A DNA stretch of 64,000 bases from Lachnospiraceae bacterium (GTDB taxonomy: Bacteria; Bacillota; Clostridia; Lachnospirales; Lachnospiraceae): positions 1 to 64,000 of the forward strand of contig SVDZ01000006.1 in NCBI GenBank assembly GCA_015057625.1. The letters are read 5' to 3'. The position numbers and the translations under genes are program-made. Below are positions 8,058 through 15,807 of the stretch, piece by piece (within the stretch, counting starts at the first letter, position 1; each line of letters starts with the position of its first letter). Under the pieces are notes generated by a model. The model did not search any database and was not told where the DNA came from. It saw nothing but the letters and a program-made list of their open reading frames with translations.

Positions 8058-9473
8058 TTATTTTAATCCAAGGAATTCTTCAAATATTTCGCAAACCTTT
8101 ACTGCATCTTCCTTTTCAGGCATCTCACAGAACACTCTGATAAGTGGCTCTGTACCTGAGAATCTGCCAATAACCCATCCGCCATTCTTGAAGTAAACCT
8201 TACATCCATCCATGTATGAAACTCTGTCGATTTCAAATGGAAGTTCAGGAAGTTTCTTTTCTTCCATAAGTAACTTATTCATTTCAATCTTCTTCTGTGC
8301 GCTGAACTTAAAGTCACGCTCTTCCATGTGAATGCTTCCGCACTCAGCTTCGATATCTTTGTAAATTTCAGAAATCTTTCTTCCTGTTACAGCTATCATT
8401 TCGATAAGAAGCATTGCTGCATAGATACCGTCTTTTCCATTGATATGGCCTCTAACTGTAAGACCTCCTGATGACTCGCCACCGATAACTGCATCAACTT
8501 CTGTCATCTTAGCAGAGATATGTTTGAATCCTACAGGAACTTCGTAACATTTCTCTCCGAATCTTTCTGCAACCTTGTCAAGCATATGTGTTGTTGCTAC
8601 GTTTCTTACAACTGCTCCATGCCATCCTTTGTATTTTACAAGGTAGTAGTAAAGTAATACTAAAATATCGTTTGGATGTAAAAATCTTCCTGTATCATCA
8701 ATAACACCGATTCTGTCCGCATCACCGTCTGTAGCAATACCGATATCAAATTTGTAATCGATAACTCTTGTGATAAGTGCTCTAAGTGTTGATGCTGAAG
8801 GTGAAGGAAGTTTTCCTCCGAAAAGTGTATCATGTCTGTCATTAATTGTTTCTACATCACATCTTGCAGTAAGAAGTAATGTCTTTAATGGAATCTCTGA
8901 AACTCCGTACATAGGATCAAGTGCAACTCTTAAATTTGCATCTCTTATTGCCTGCATATTAACTGCTGCGATAATGTTGTCAAGGTATCCGTTTAATGGA
9001 TATATTTCTTCGATAAGTCCCTTTGAAACCGCCTCATCGTAATCCATCTCAGGAATTTCCTGTCCCTCAATTTTAGCTGCATAAGATTCAATATCTTTTG
9101 TCTGTGTTTCATCTGCATCACGTCCGCCGTATGTAAACACCTTGATACCGTTATATATAGCAGGGTTATGGCTGGCTGTGACCATCATACCATATGGAAG
9201 TTCATGTTTTTCTACGTAAAACATAATAAGAGGTGTTGGAGCTGACTTATTTACAAGATACGCCTTAATTCCCTCCGCAGCAAAAACCTGTCCTGACCAC
9301 TGCATCGCTTCCTTAGACAAAAATCTCTTATCGTATCCTAAAATAATACCTTTGTCTGCTTTTCCTTCCGCCTTCATCTTATCGCACATTGCCTTAGCGA
9401 GAAGTTTAATGTTTGCTTTTGTGAATTCATCACCAATAATGGCTCTCCATCCGCCTGTACCAAAATTAATCAT
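8058..9473 (-). CDS. Alpha-D-phosphohexomutase (phosphoglucomutase family)
   Basis: This cytoplasmic mutase moves phosphate between C1 and C6 of a hexose. All four family loops are present in 471 residues: VTASHNP with active-site Ser101, TDGDADRIG (metal binding, near 245), GGESSGG (sugar specificity, near 333), and FSGTEPLIRV (phosphate binding, near 440). It lies downstream of the GH94 phosphorylase, whose product is a sugar 1-phosphate, so the mutase should feed that product into central metabolism as the 6-phosphate. If the phosphorylase acts on chitobiose, the substrate would be GlcNAc 1-phosphate; glucose 1-phosphate is the alternative, and the sequence alone does not decide. A hairpin and a short upstream reading frame precede the start. 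Confidence 0.92.
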   Translation of the reverse strand: MINFGTGGWRAIIGDEFTKANIKLLAKAMCDKMKAEGKADKGIILGYDKRFLSKEAMQWSGQVFAAEGIKAYLVNKSAPTPLIMFYVEKHELPYGMMVTASHNPAIYNGIKVFTYGGRDADETQTKDIESYAAKIEGQEIPEMDYDEAVSKGLIEEIYPLNGYLDNIIAAVNMQAIRDANLRVALDPMYGVSEIPLKTLLLTARCDVETINDRHDTLFGGKLPSPSASTLRALITRVIDYKFDIGIATDGDADRIGVIDDTGRFLHPNDILVLLYYYLVKYKGWHGAVVRNVATTHMLDKVAERFGEKCYEVPVGFKHISAKMTEVDAVIGGESSGGLTVRGHINGKDGIYAAMLLIEMIAVTGRKISEIYKDIEAECGSIHMEERDFKFSAQKKIEMNKLLMEEKKLPELPFEIDRVSYMDGCKVYFKNGGWVIGRFSGTEPLIRVFCEMPEKEDAVKVCEIFEEFLGLK

Positions 9474-9506
9474 TGTACACCTGTCCTTTCAATTAATAAT
9501 AATCGC

Positions 9507-9544
9507 CTATGTCCGAGGGGGAGAAGCCCCTCAGACAGCATAGT
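9507..9544 (-). promoter_or_regulatory. GC-rich hairpin just before the mutase start
   Basis: On the minus strand CTATG..GTCTGAGGGG pairs with CCCCCTCGGACATAG around a loop of about 5 bases, about 35 bp before the mutase ATG. In an AT-rich spacer this stands out. It could be a 5' leader element, an mRNA processing or stability hairpin, or an intercistronic attenuator; no T tract follows. Confidence 0.5.
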
Positions 9545-9742
9545 GTTCTTCATACTCACCTTCAATCACTATATTCAGTTGTCCAGCCGAATGTATTTTC
9601 TCCGACTGAAACAAAAAGCTTAACACCCATGATCGGGGAATCATATAAGGTTAGACAATTTAACGAAGGAGGGTAATCGTCCTAAGCCTTTTAATCTAAT
9701 ATAGTTTTTGAATTATTTTTTAATTTTTCTGTATCTTATCTA

Positions 9743-12136
9743 TTACCCTAATGTAATATCTACTTTATTAACTGTTCCGGCAGCCATTACAGGAATCTTA
9801 TCAACAACTTCACCGTTAACTTTGATTTCCTTAACTCCCTTCATAACTCCATTTGGATTTGATACGTTGATGTCGTACTCTGCACCTCTCCATTTTCTTA
9901 CAGCTGAGAATTCTTTCCAATCTGCAGGAATGCATGGATTGATTTTCAATTCATCAAAATCCGGTCTGATTCCAAGCATATATCTTGTTGCTGAGAAATA
10001 TGACCAGCCACCTGAACCTGTCATGAAAGGATGTCTTGCTCTACCGTAAGCTGTATGATCCTTACCCATAATGAACTGGCAGTATGAATATGGCTCTGAT
10101 TCTCTGATTTCAATCATGTCATTCTGATTGTAAGGACAAAGTGAATTGTAATATTCCATAGCTCTGTCACCACGTCCGAGAATACATTCAGCAGCCCATG
10201 CCCATGGGTTTGGATGAGAGAAGATTGCTCCATTCTCTTTAACACCCGGATATACTCTTGTTACAAATCCTATATCGTCATCAGGCACAGTATATGAAGG
10301 AGCGTTGAGCATGATACCGTATGGAGTTGCAAGATATTCTTTTACGCTATCCATAGCTTTGATACCATTTTCCTGTCCTGAAGCACCTGACAATACAGCC
10401 CAGCTGTTACTCTCAAGATGTACCTTACCTTCAACGTCATTCTTTGTACCAATCTTCTTACCGTTCTTTGTGATACCTCTGATATACCAGTCGCCATCCC
10501 AAAGTTCTTTATCACAAACAGCCTTAACTGTTGCTGCCATCTCTGTATATTTTTCAATATCTGCCTCTCTTCCAAGGTATCTTGCAAGTTCAAGGAAGTT
10601 ATTGATTGCCCAGAAGTGAAGGAATGAAACTAATGCACTCTCTCCTCCTCCAAGGTTAAGACAGTCATTCCAGTCCGCACGAAGTCCCTTACAAATACCT
10701 GTATTTCCAACTTCTTTTGCAGAGAAATCAAGAATAGATTTCATATGGTCATAAACTGTATCTTTTCCACCATTTGCATATGTAATTTCCATATCAGCAA
10801 ATGATAAATCACCCGTCTCTTTAATGTACTCAACAATTGAAGGTACAAGCCAAAGAGCATCATCTGAACAAGCATCTTCGATTCCGTGAATGATATCTGC
10901 TTTGTTAATTCCAGGAATAACTGTAGGTGACTTAAACGGTTCCTTTTCTTCTTTCTTTTCCTCAAACCACTCAGGTGAGAAAAGGTGAAGTCCGTAACCC
11001 ATTGATGTAAGTCCCTTGAGGAGCTGTTCGATTCTCTCACGACATTTTTCCGGATTTGAGTGAGGAATTGTCATAGAATCCTGAGCTGTGTCTCTGTATC
11101 CAAGTCCTGTTCTTCCTCCTACTTCAATAAATGAAGCAAATCTTGAGAACATAATGTTTACTTCTGACTGATAAAGATTCCAAATGTTAATCATAGTGTT
11201 CATACCTTCATTTGGTGTCTTAATCTGAAGTCTTGACATCTTGTCATCCCAGTAATCTGCAAGCTGCTTATATGAAGCATCAACAACATCAAAGTTGCTG
11301 TATTTTTCTCTGATTTTCTTACCCTGTTCTCTGTTTCCTTCTCCAAGCATAAAGATAAGTCTTACTTCCTCTCCCGGCTGTAAAACAATATTCTTCTGAA
11401 GAGAACCACAGTGGTTGTTTCCTTTTTCATACGATCCGCTACACTGTCCATTAATAACAGCCACCGGGTTGTCCTCCGTATGATAAAGACCTAAGAACTT
11501 GTCTCGAAGGCAATCAAAACCATCCGGCTCAAAATTTGAAGCGAAATACTGATATCCGAATTCTTCATAGAACAAATCATGCTCAATAATTCCGTCTTCA
11601 TAAGATGATCCCGCACAATATAAACTCATCTGGAAATTCTGATTGTCAATCATGATATGGTGGAAGGAAAATTCACAATAAGAGAATACACTTAAATTCC
11701 TAGGTCTGTTATCTGTATTTTTAATGACTACATCCCAAAGCTCCACATCGTCATCCATAGGAACTGACATCTTCTGGCTTGCTTTGATTTTGTCATATTC
11801 ACATTCATATACCGAGTAAGAAAGTCCGTGTCTGCACTTGTAATTTGCCTGGTCAAGCGGCTTTCCTACAGGCTGCCATGACACACTGAAATAATCTCCG
11901 TTGTCATTGTCTCTAATATATACATAATGTCCCGGTCTATCCATTGGAACTGAATTTCCTCTAAATCTAGTCACTCTGTGATACTCAGGAGTCTGATAAA
12001 ACATATATCCTCCCGCAGTGTGATTGATAACTACACAGGTATCCTTTACACCAAGGTAATTAGTCCAAGATGTTGGTAAATCAACTCTGTCTATCACGTA
12101 CTCTTTTTTTTCATTGTCAAAATGTCCGTACTTCAT
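9743..12136 (-). CDS. GH94 disaccharide phosphorylase, probable diacetylchitobiose type
   Basis: This enzyme splits a beta-1,4 disaccharide with inorganic phosphate into a sugar and a sugar 1-phosphate. The ATG at 12136 is preceded by TAGGAGG at 7 bp and gives 797 residues starting MKYGHFDNEKKEYV, the standard GH94 beginning; a longer frame to 12193 has no such site. The catalytic acid is the second Asp of RADWNDCLN (Asp491). From memory, cellobiose phosphorylases carry FETGIGRGMGFRDSNQD and RADWNDCLNLNCFS. This protein has IEVGGRTGLGYRDTAQD and NDCLNLGGGES, which match Vibrio N,N'-diacetylchitobiose phosphorylase as I recall it. Neighbouring mutase, CUT1 importer and NagB agree. Fold GH94 is nearly certain, chitobiose specificity about 70 percent. 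Confidence 0.9.
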   Translation of the reverse strand: MKYGHFDNEKKEYVIDRVDLPTSWTNYLGVKDTCVVINHTAGGYMFYQTPEYHRVTRFRGNSVPMDRPGHYVYIRDNDNGDYFSVSWQPVGKPLDQANYKCRHGLSYSVYECEYDKIKASQKMSVPMDDDVELWDVVIKNTDNRPRNLSVFSYCEFSFHHIMIDNQNFQMSLYCAGSSYEDGIIEHDLFYEEFGYQYFASNFEPDGFDCLRDKFLGLYHTEDNPVAVINGQCSGSYEKGNNHCGSLQKNIVLQPGEEVRLIFMLGEGNREQGKKIREKYSNFDVVDASYKQLADYWDDKMSRLQIKTPNEGMNTMINIWNLYQSEVNIMFSRFASFIEVGGRTGLGYRDTAQDSMTIPHSNPEKCRERIEQLLKGLTSMGYGLHLFSPEWFEEKKEEKEPFKSPTVIPGINKADIIHGIEDACSDDALWLVPSIVEYIKETGDLSFADMEITYANGGKDTVYDHMKSILDFSAKEVGNTGICKGLRADWNDCLNLGGGESALVSFLHFWAINNFLELARYLGREADIEKYTEMAATVKAVCDKELWDGDWYIRGITKNGKKIGTKNDVEGKVHLESNSWAVLSGASGQENGIKAMDSVKEYLATPYGIMLNAPSYTVPDDDIGFVTRVYPGVKENGAIFSHPNPWAWAAECILGRGDRAMEYYNSLCPYNQNDMIEIRESEPYSYCQFIMGKDHTAYGRARHPFMTGSGGWSYFSATRYMLGIRPDFDELKINPCIPADWKEFSAVRKWRGAEYDINVSNPNGVMKGVKEIKVNGEVVDKIPVMAAGTVNKVDITLG

Positions 12137-12467
12137 AAAGCCTCCTAATTGGTTATTTTTTATTCCGATTCGTCTGCTTTTTTCAACAGACAAATTTTCA
12201 CATTTCGTGTTAATTATAAACTTGTTATTTCACAAAATAAATGACTATGGTTGTTTTTTAGTTTTCTAAAATTGGCTAATTTTATTGATTTTATCAATTC
12301 GTTCCAAAAAAAACGTTATTCATTCCCAAAAATCATTTTTTGATTTTCAATCTGCTATTATGAAGCTGCATTTAAGTTATAGATATTTTTCAAAATAAAC
12401 GGATAGAAAGGATGTGAATACAAAAGAATATATTTTTTCAGAAAGCGCAGCTGCGTTTTTAAACAAT
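12137..12467. other. AT-rich spacer upstream of the GH94 gene
   Basis: No supported gene lies here. The stretch must hold the GH94 promoter on the minus strand, but no convincing -35/-10 pair stands out among the many A and T runs. A 22-codon GTG frame on the plus strand begins at 12414 but is listed as rejected. Confidence 0.5.
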
Positions 12468-12557
12468 AAAAAAGTGGATTAACCTGTAGCGAATTAATTT
12501 CGACTGTAAATAATCAATTTCATCCCTTTACACATCAGGTTATTCCACTTCTTTTTT
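12468..12557. terminator. Long-armed bidirectional terminator-like hairpin
   Basis: AAAAAAGTGGATTAACCTG (12468-12486) pairs with CAGGT..TATTCCACTT..TTTTTT (12536-12557) around a loop of about 49 bases. T tracts occur on both strands, so it could end transcription in either direction. It isolates the serine hydrolase region from the GH94 promoter. Confidence 0.65.
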
Positions 12558-12565
12558 GTTAAATT

Positions 12566-12760
12566 CAAGAACGCCTCAGCGTTCTTGCTGCGAAATGCGC
12601 GTCAGTCATGAGATAATTTACTCTGTAAGTTATCTCATGCTGACATTTTCATCTGCGCATTTCTGCAATCCGCCGGAGGCTTATAACTGAGAAGGAGATT
12701 GGACCCCTACTCAGTAAATTTTCTTACCCCCACCTTCACTTTGTTTAGAGGAGGGGGACA
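12566..12760. repeat. Compound intergenic hairpin element
   Basis: Several stems stand side by side. CAAGAACGC / GCGTTCTTG is at 12566-12587. A long two-part stem spans 12590-12666, with outer GCGAAATGCGC / GCGCATTTCTGC and inner GTCAGTCATGAGATAA / TTATCTCATGCTGAC. Further stems are ACTGAG / CTCAGT near 12687-12717 and CCCCC / GGGGG near 12726-12758. The first stem is identical to that of the terminator at 14278-14309. It lies downstream of the minus-strand serine hydrolase and probably includes its terminator. It looks like a mobile or duplicated palindromic unit unrelated to the foldback family. Confidence 0.65.
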
Positions 12761-12799
12761 TCTGCTTCTTAGTTTTACCTTTCAAAATAATGTCCGATT

Positions 12800-13699
12800 T
12801 TAAATATTCAGGATATATTTCTCCATACTGCCTATCAAATCCTGAGACTTATCTTCTATATGCGATAAGAAGGAGATAACCAGCCCTCTGTCCGGAAGGC
12901 AGTAACATTTTTGTTTCCATTTTCCATTTATACTGAATCCGCCTCTGTATTTCCAAAAATAAAAACCGTATCCCCCTTCACGATTCATCTGCTGGATGGA
13001 GGTTGACATCTTCACATAATCTTTTGAGAGTATTCTCTTTCCGTTATAGACTCCTCCGTCATACATCAACAGTCCTAATTTGCTCAAGTCATGCACGCAC
13101 AATTTTGCTGCAGAGGCTCCGTAAAAATACCCTTCCGGACTTCTCTTGTACTCATATTTTTCTATATCGAGTTTCTCAAATATCTCTCTCTCGATAAACT
13201 CTCCCAAATCACTTCCGATAATCTCAGTAAGGGCAACGCATACCAGATATGTACAAATGTTGCTGTAATTAAATTCCCTCTTTTCTACATCATCAATTTT
13301 GCAATTAAGGGAAAACTCAAGATAATCATCTCCTTCAGGTCTAAACGGCAATCCCGGCACTGACATTGTGAGCAATCTTCGTACTGTTATTCTCTCAAAC
13401 GTCTTCTTTTGTTCTTCCGTCATTTTATCCAGATACTTATTAGGCAAATACTGAAGAATTGATTTTTCAAAATCTATCATTCCTCTGTCATACACAATTC
13501 CAACTGCCATGGACACAATGGACTTAGTTGCAGAATATATGTCGTATATATTTTCTGTGGTATCTTTATACGAATGCTTAAGCACGCCTTTTTCATATAC
13601 TTCAACACCGTACACATTCCATTTATTATCTTCAATTTCTTTTATAAACGCTGCAAAATCCATATTTCTAATTCTCCCTGTGTCAAACTTAACATTCAT
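12800..13699 (-). CDS. Serine hydrolase, beta-lactamase/class C penicillin-binding family
   Basis: This 299-residue protein belongs to the beta-lactamase-related (PF00144-type) serine hydrolases: esterases, D-peptidases and related enzymes. The nucleophile motif SxxK is SATK in IYSATKSIVSMAVG (residues about 54-67), and YSN (residues about 145-147, in NYSNICTYL) fits the second motif. YGASAAKLCVHDLSKLGLLM is a typical active-site region. No signal peptide is seen, so it is probably cytoplasmic. The start has AAGG at 6 bp. It stands alone, divergent from the small membrane protein at 13907. Substrate cannot be inferred, and an antibiotic-resistance role is not supported. Confidence 0.85.
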   Translation of the reverse strand: MNVKFDTGRIRNMDFAAFIKEIEDNKWNVYGVEVYEKGVLKHSYKDTTENIYDIYSATKSIVSMAVGIVYDRGMIDFEKSILQYLPNKYLDKMTEEQKKTFERITVRRLLTMSVPGLPFRPEGDDYLEFSLNCKIDDVEKREFNYSNICTYLVCVALTEIIGSDLGEFIEREIFEKLDIEKYEYKRSPEGYFYGASAAKLCVHDLSKLGLLMYDGGVYNGKRILSKDYVKMSTSIQQMNREGGYGFYFWKYRGGFSINGKWKQKCYCLPDRGLVISFLSHIEDKSQDLIGSMEKYILNI

Positions 13700-13906
13700 T
13701 GATAACCTTATTAGTTACATTCGAAATTTCATCTTCATTTTCCACTTTCAATTGTGTCTTGCATTTTATTTTTTGCTCATTTTCCATTTAATTCTTTTAG
13801 ACTTTTTATTATACTGTATATAGAAACATTCGGAAACTGATATTTACTTATACTATTAGATTCCACTATTCATTTTCCGACTACGATACGAAAGGAGACC
13901 CGATAT

Positions 13907-14272
13907 ATGAGACAAAGAGTCATAAATTATCTAAACTACTTGGATGAAGTAACTTCAAAACCTATGAACGAAGAAGAAAAAGATTTATTTATTTCACATT
14001 TTCTTATACAGCTTGATTTCTATCAGCGGGAAAGACTCATCCACTTAATTGTCACAATCACATTCGCTATAATCAGTACAATTGCATTAGTAGGAAACTT
14101 TTTTATGGAAAGTCTTTTCTTCGCGATATTTGTAATTGGCTGTCTTATACTTTTAGGCTTCTATGTAAGACACTACTTCTTTTTGGAAAGAAGCGTCCAA
14201 AAAATGTATACATATTATGACAGACTAAAAGAGCCAAAAGTCTTTACAGACAATATAATTGAGCCATTTTAG
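13907..14272 (+). CDS. Small two-span membrane protein, unknown function
   Basis: I do not recognise a family for this 121-residue protein. An AAAGGAG site 9 bp upstream of ATG and a terminator directly after the stop support it as a real gene. It has a charged N-terminal region (residues 1-42), two hydrophobic segments near 44-66 and 69-90 separated by only a few residues, and a basic/polar C-terminal tail. Both termini are probably cytoplasmic. It is one of the few plus-strand genes and is divergent from the serine hydrolase, with about 200 bp between them. Confidence 0.75.
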   Translation: MRQRVINYLNYLDEVTSKPMNEEEKDLFISHFLIQLDFYQRERLIHLIVTITFAIISTIALVGNFFMESLFFAIFVIGCLILLGFYVRHYFFLERSVQKMYTYYDRLKEPKVFTDNIIEPF

Positions 14273-14277
14273 TTTCA

Positions 14278-14309
14278 AAAAACAAGAACGCCAAAGCGTT
14301 CTTGTTTTT
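14278..14309. terminator. Bidirectional terminator between converging genes
   Basis: AAAAACAAGAACGC (14278-14291) pairs perfectly with GCGTTCTTGTTTTT (14296-14309) across a CAAA loop. T tracts on both strands serve the small membrane protein and the DUF624 gene. The core stem is shared with the hairpin at 12566-12587. Confidence 0.9.
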
Positions 14310-14327
14310 GTTTCTATTTAATTACAC

Positions 14328-14927
14328 TCACTCTTCACTTGGCATGTGTTTTTTCAACACTACATTTATCATAGATACATTTATCCAGCCAATTAACAGC
14401 GGGGTTATAATTGTTATCGGAAGAAAATAGTCAAGCCCAGCTTTTATTATGCTGTAATCAATCAATAATGTCGTTACAGTGTATCCCAAATGCTTTAAAG
14501 AAATCAAAAAAGAATTTTTGATAACCTGTGTTGTTGTATCAGTAAATTTTGCCATGTAAGGAAATACATACAGAACAACTGCTCCAACTATAAACAAAAG
14601 CAGATAATAAAATGGATACAACACAAAATATATTCCACCGTATGTTGCTACAAGATTAGACGATACTCTTGCATCAAAAAACAAAACTACCAGGGCTGCA
14701 AGTATTATAAGCCATACTTTTGTTGACTGAGCAAATTCTCTCTTAAATGCTTTAAAGTAATTTTCAAATACTCTTCCTTCTCTTTTATCCTTGTACTTCA
14801 AGAACATATAACAGTATGCAGTTGTTGCAGCGCCTATGGTAACAATAGGAATACAACAAATTACAAATATAATACTGAGAATAAACATATTCCATATTTT
14901 CGCTGTCAATTCAAAATATTCGCCCAT
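14328..14927 (-). CDS. DUF624 (YesL-type) membrane protein
   Basis: The protein has 199 residues with four to five hydrophobic segments. The N-terminal pattern is typical of the YesL/DUF624 family: a short polar start, NMFILSIIFVICCIPIVTIG, then GAATTAYCYMFLKYKDKREGRVFENYFKAFK. Members are found next to CUT1 sugar transporters and YesMN two-component genes; their molecular role is unknown. Here the second CUT1 transporter lies on the same strand about 900 bp upstream, separated by the repeat locus, so membership of that transport unit is plausible but not shown. The ribosome site is AAGAGG before ATG. Confidence 0.88.
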   Translation of the reverse strand: MGEYFELTAKIWNMFILSIIFVICCIPIVTIGAATTAYCYMFLKYKDKREGRVFENYFKAFKREFAQSTKVWLIILAALVVLFFDARVSSNLVATYGGIYFVLYPFYYLLLFIVGAVVLYVFPYMAKFTDTTTQVIKNSFLISLKHLGYTVTTLLIDYSIIKAGLDYFLPITIITPLLIGWINVSMINVVLKKHMPSEE

Positions 14928-15009
14928 AGTAAACCTCTTATTTTCTTAATCTATTTCACTTTTAAAACTCTAAATGCAACTATTATTAATGTTTCATATT
15001 CCATAGTTT

Positions 15010-15030
15010 CTGAAATTCGCATAGTTTTCA
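15010..15030. repeat. Foldback-element fragment left of array M
   Basis: CTGAAATTCGCATAGTTTTC matches the inner arm of foldback L (275-296, CTGAAATGTCGCATAGTTTTC) with a small difference. Array M is therefore flanked on both sides by pieces of the same element family. Confidence 0.65.
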
Positions 15031-15037
15031 ATTAAAT

Positions 15038-15394
15038 ATACGTATCACAAGTAATTTCTAATTCTGATATGCATTAACTACTTAGATAATAATCTTACAT
15101 ATACGTATCACAATACAATTTTAATTTTGATACGTATATATTTTTCAAATAATTATCAGCGGCGTACGTACCACAAACAATCCCTAATTTTGATACGTAT
15201 CTGCTATAAAAATGAATTTCTTGAATATACGTTTCACAATATAATTCTAATTCTGATACGTATATTCTTTCAAAATGAGCTTCTTAGGCATACGTATCAC
15301 AAGCAATTCCTAATTCTGATACGTATATTCTTTCAAAATGAGCTTCTTAGGCATACGTATCACAATCAATTCCTAATTCTGATACGTATATCCA
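15038..15394. repeat. Tandem hairpin-repeat array M (exact 63-bp period)
   Basis: Six units start at 15038, 15101, 15164, 15227, 15290 and 15353, always 63 bp apart. Each has inverted arms ATACGTATCA and TGATACGTAT around a 17-base loop containing CAATTCCTAATTC, then a spacer such as CTTTCAAAATGAGCTTCT. Units 5 and 6, next to the foldback, are almost identical. Units 1 to 3 are degenerate, with arms such as GTACGTACCA and TGATATGCAT. The sequence is unrelated to arrays L and R, but period and plan are the same. A 130-codon frame through it is a by-product of the 63-bp (21-codon) period. Confidence 0.92.
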
Positions 15395-15734
15395 TTTCAA
15401 AAACTATAGTATATGAAATATGTGTAATAGTTTTTGAAAACTATTGCTCACATTTCATAATGCTATACTTTTTGAAATACAGCATCGTTATTGGGAAAGG
15501 CTATGCAATAATGAGATGAGACGATAGCGAGGCTTTCGTTATGACGAGCATGCTAGCTATGATTGCGAGAGCGTGTGTTTGAGCACCGTAGGTGCGAGTT
15601 ACGCGAAGCAATCATTAAAAAGCGCATGCGAGGAATAGAAAACGATGCGTGTCTCAGATTATTATTGTATAGACTTTTCGGAACGATGCGTCCGTTTCAA
15701 AAACTATAGTATATGAAATATGTGTAATAGTTTT
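15395..15734. repeat. Foldback element M with 40-bp terminal direct repeats
   Basis: Identical 40-bp sequences (beginning TTTCAAAAACTATAGTAT) lie at 15395-15434 and 15695-15734, exactly 300 bp apart. Between them, about 15470-15703 folds on itself: GCATCGTT, GGCTATGCAATAAT and GAGATGAGAC pair with matching blocks on the right arm. The apex is a GC-rich hairpin, GCACC-gta-GGTGC at 15583-15595, flanked by TGTTTGAG and GAGTTACGCG. Those flanks also occur at the apex of foldback R. The element sits between array M and the permease terminator. Confidence 0.85.
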
Positions 15735-15747
15735 CAAAAACTATTAC

Positions 15748-15773
15748 AAAAGGAGTGCTTTCGCACTCCTTTT
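15748..15773 (-). terminator. Terminator of the second CUT1 operon
   Basis: A perfect 11-bp stem (AAAAGGAGTGC at 15748-15758 with GCACTCCTTTT at 15763-15773) has a 4-base loop and a T tract on the minus strand, 34 bp past the last permease stop codon. Confidence 0.85.
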
Positions 15774-15807
15774 AGTATAATTGTGTATTGTATAAAATAC
15801 AAGAATA

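Noticed and set aside
9545..9742. Riboswitch in the mutase leader
   Set aside because: Several GC-rich blocks are present, but I cannot match them to any known aptamer core.
9743..12136. Cellobiose phosphorylase assignment for the GH94 gene
   Set aside because: Motifs around the active site differ from the cellobiose enzymes I recall and fit diacetylchitobiose phosphorylase; nagB in the locus agrees. Kept only as the alternative.
12414..12482. 22-codon GTG frame on the plus strand ending in a terminator stem
   Set aside because: AAAGGA lies only one base before GTG, too close for initiation, and no clear promoter is seen. It stays possible only if conserved in relatives.
12800..13699. Antibiotic-resistance beta-lactamase
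   Set aside because: Only the general SxxK serine-hydrolase fold is shown; there is no signal peptide, and the family is mostly esterases and peptidases.
15127..15519. 130-codon frame with 21-residue repeats
   Set aside because: The 63-bp period is a multiple of three, which keeps one frame open. It starts with TTG, lacks a ribosome site and crosses into the foldback.
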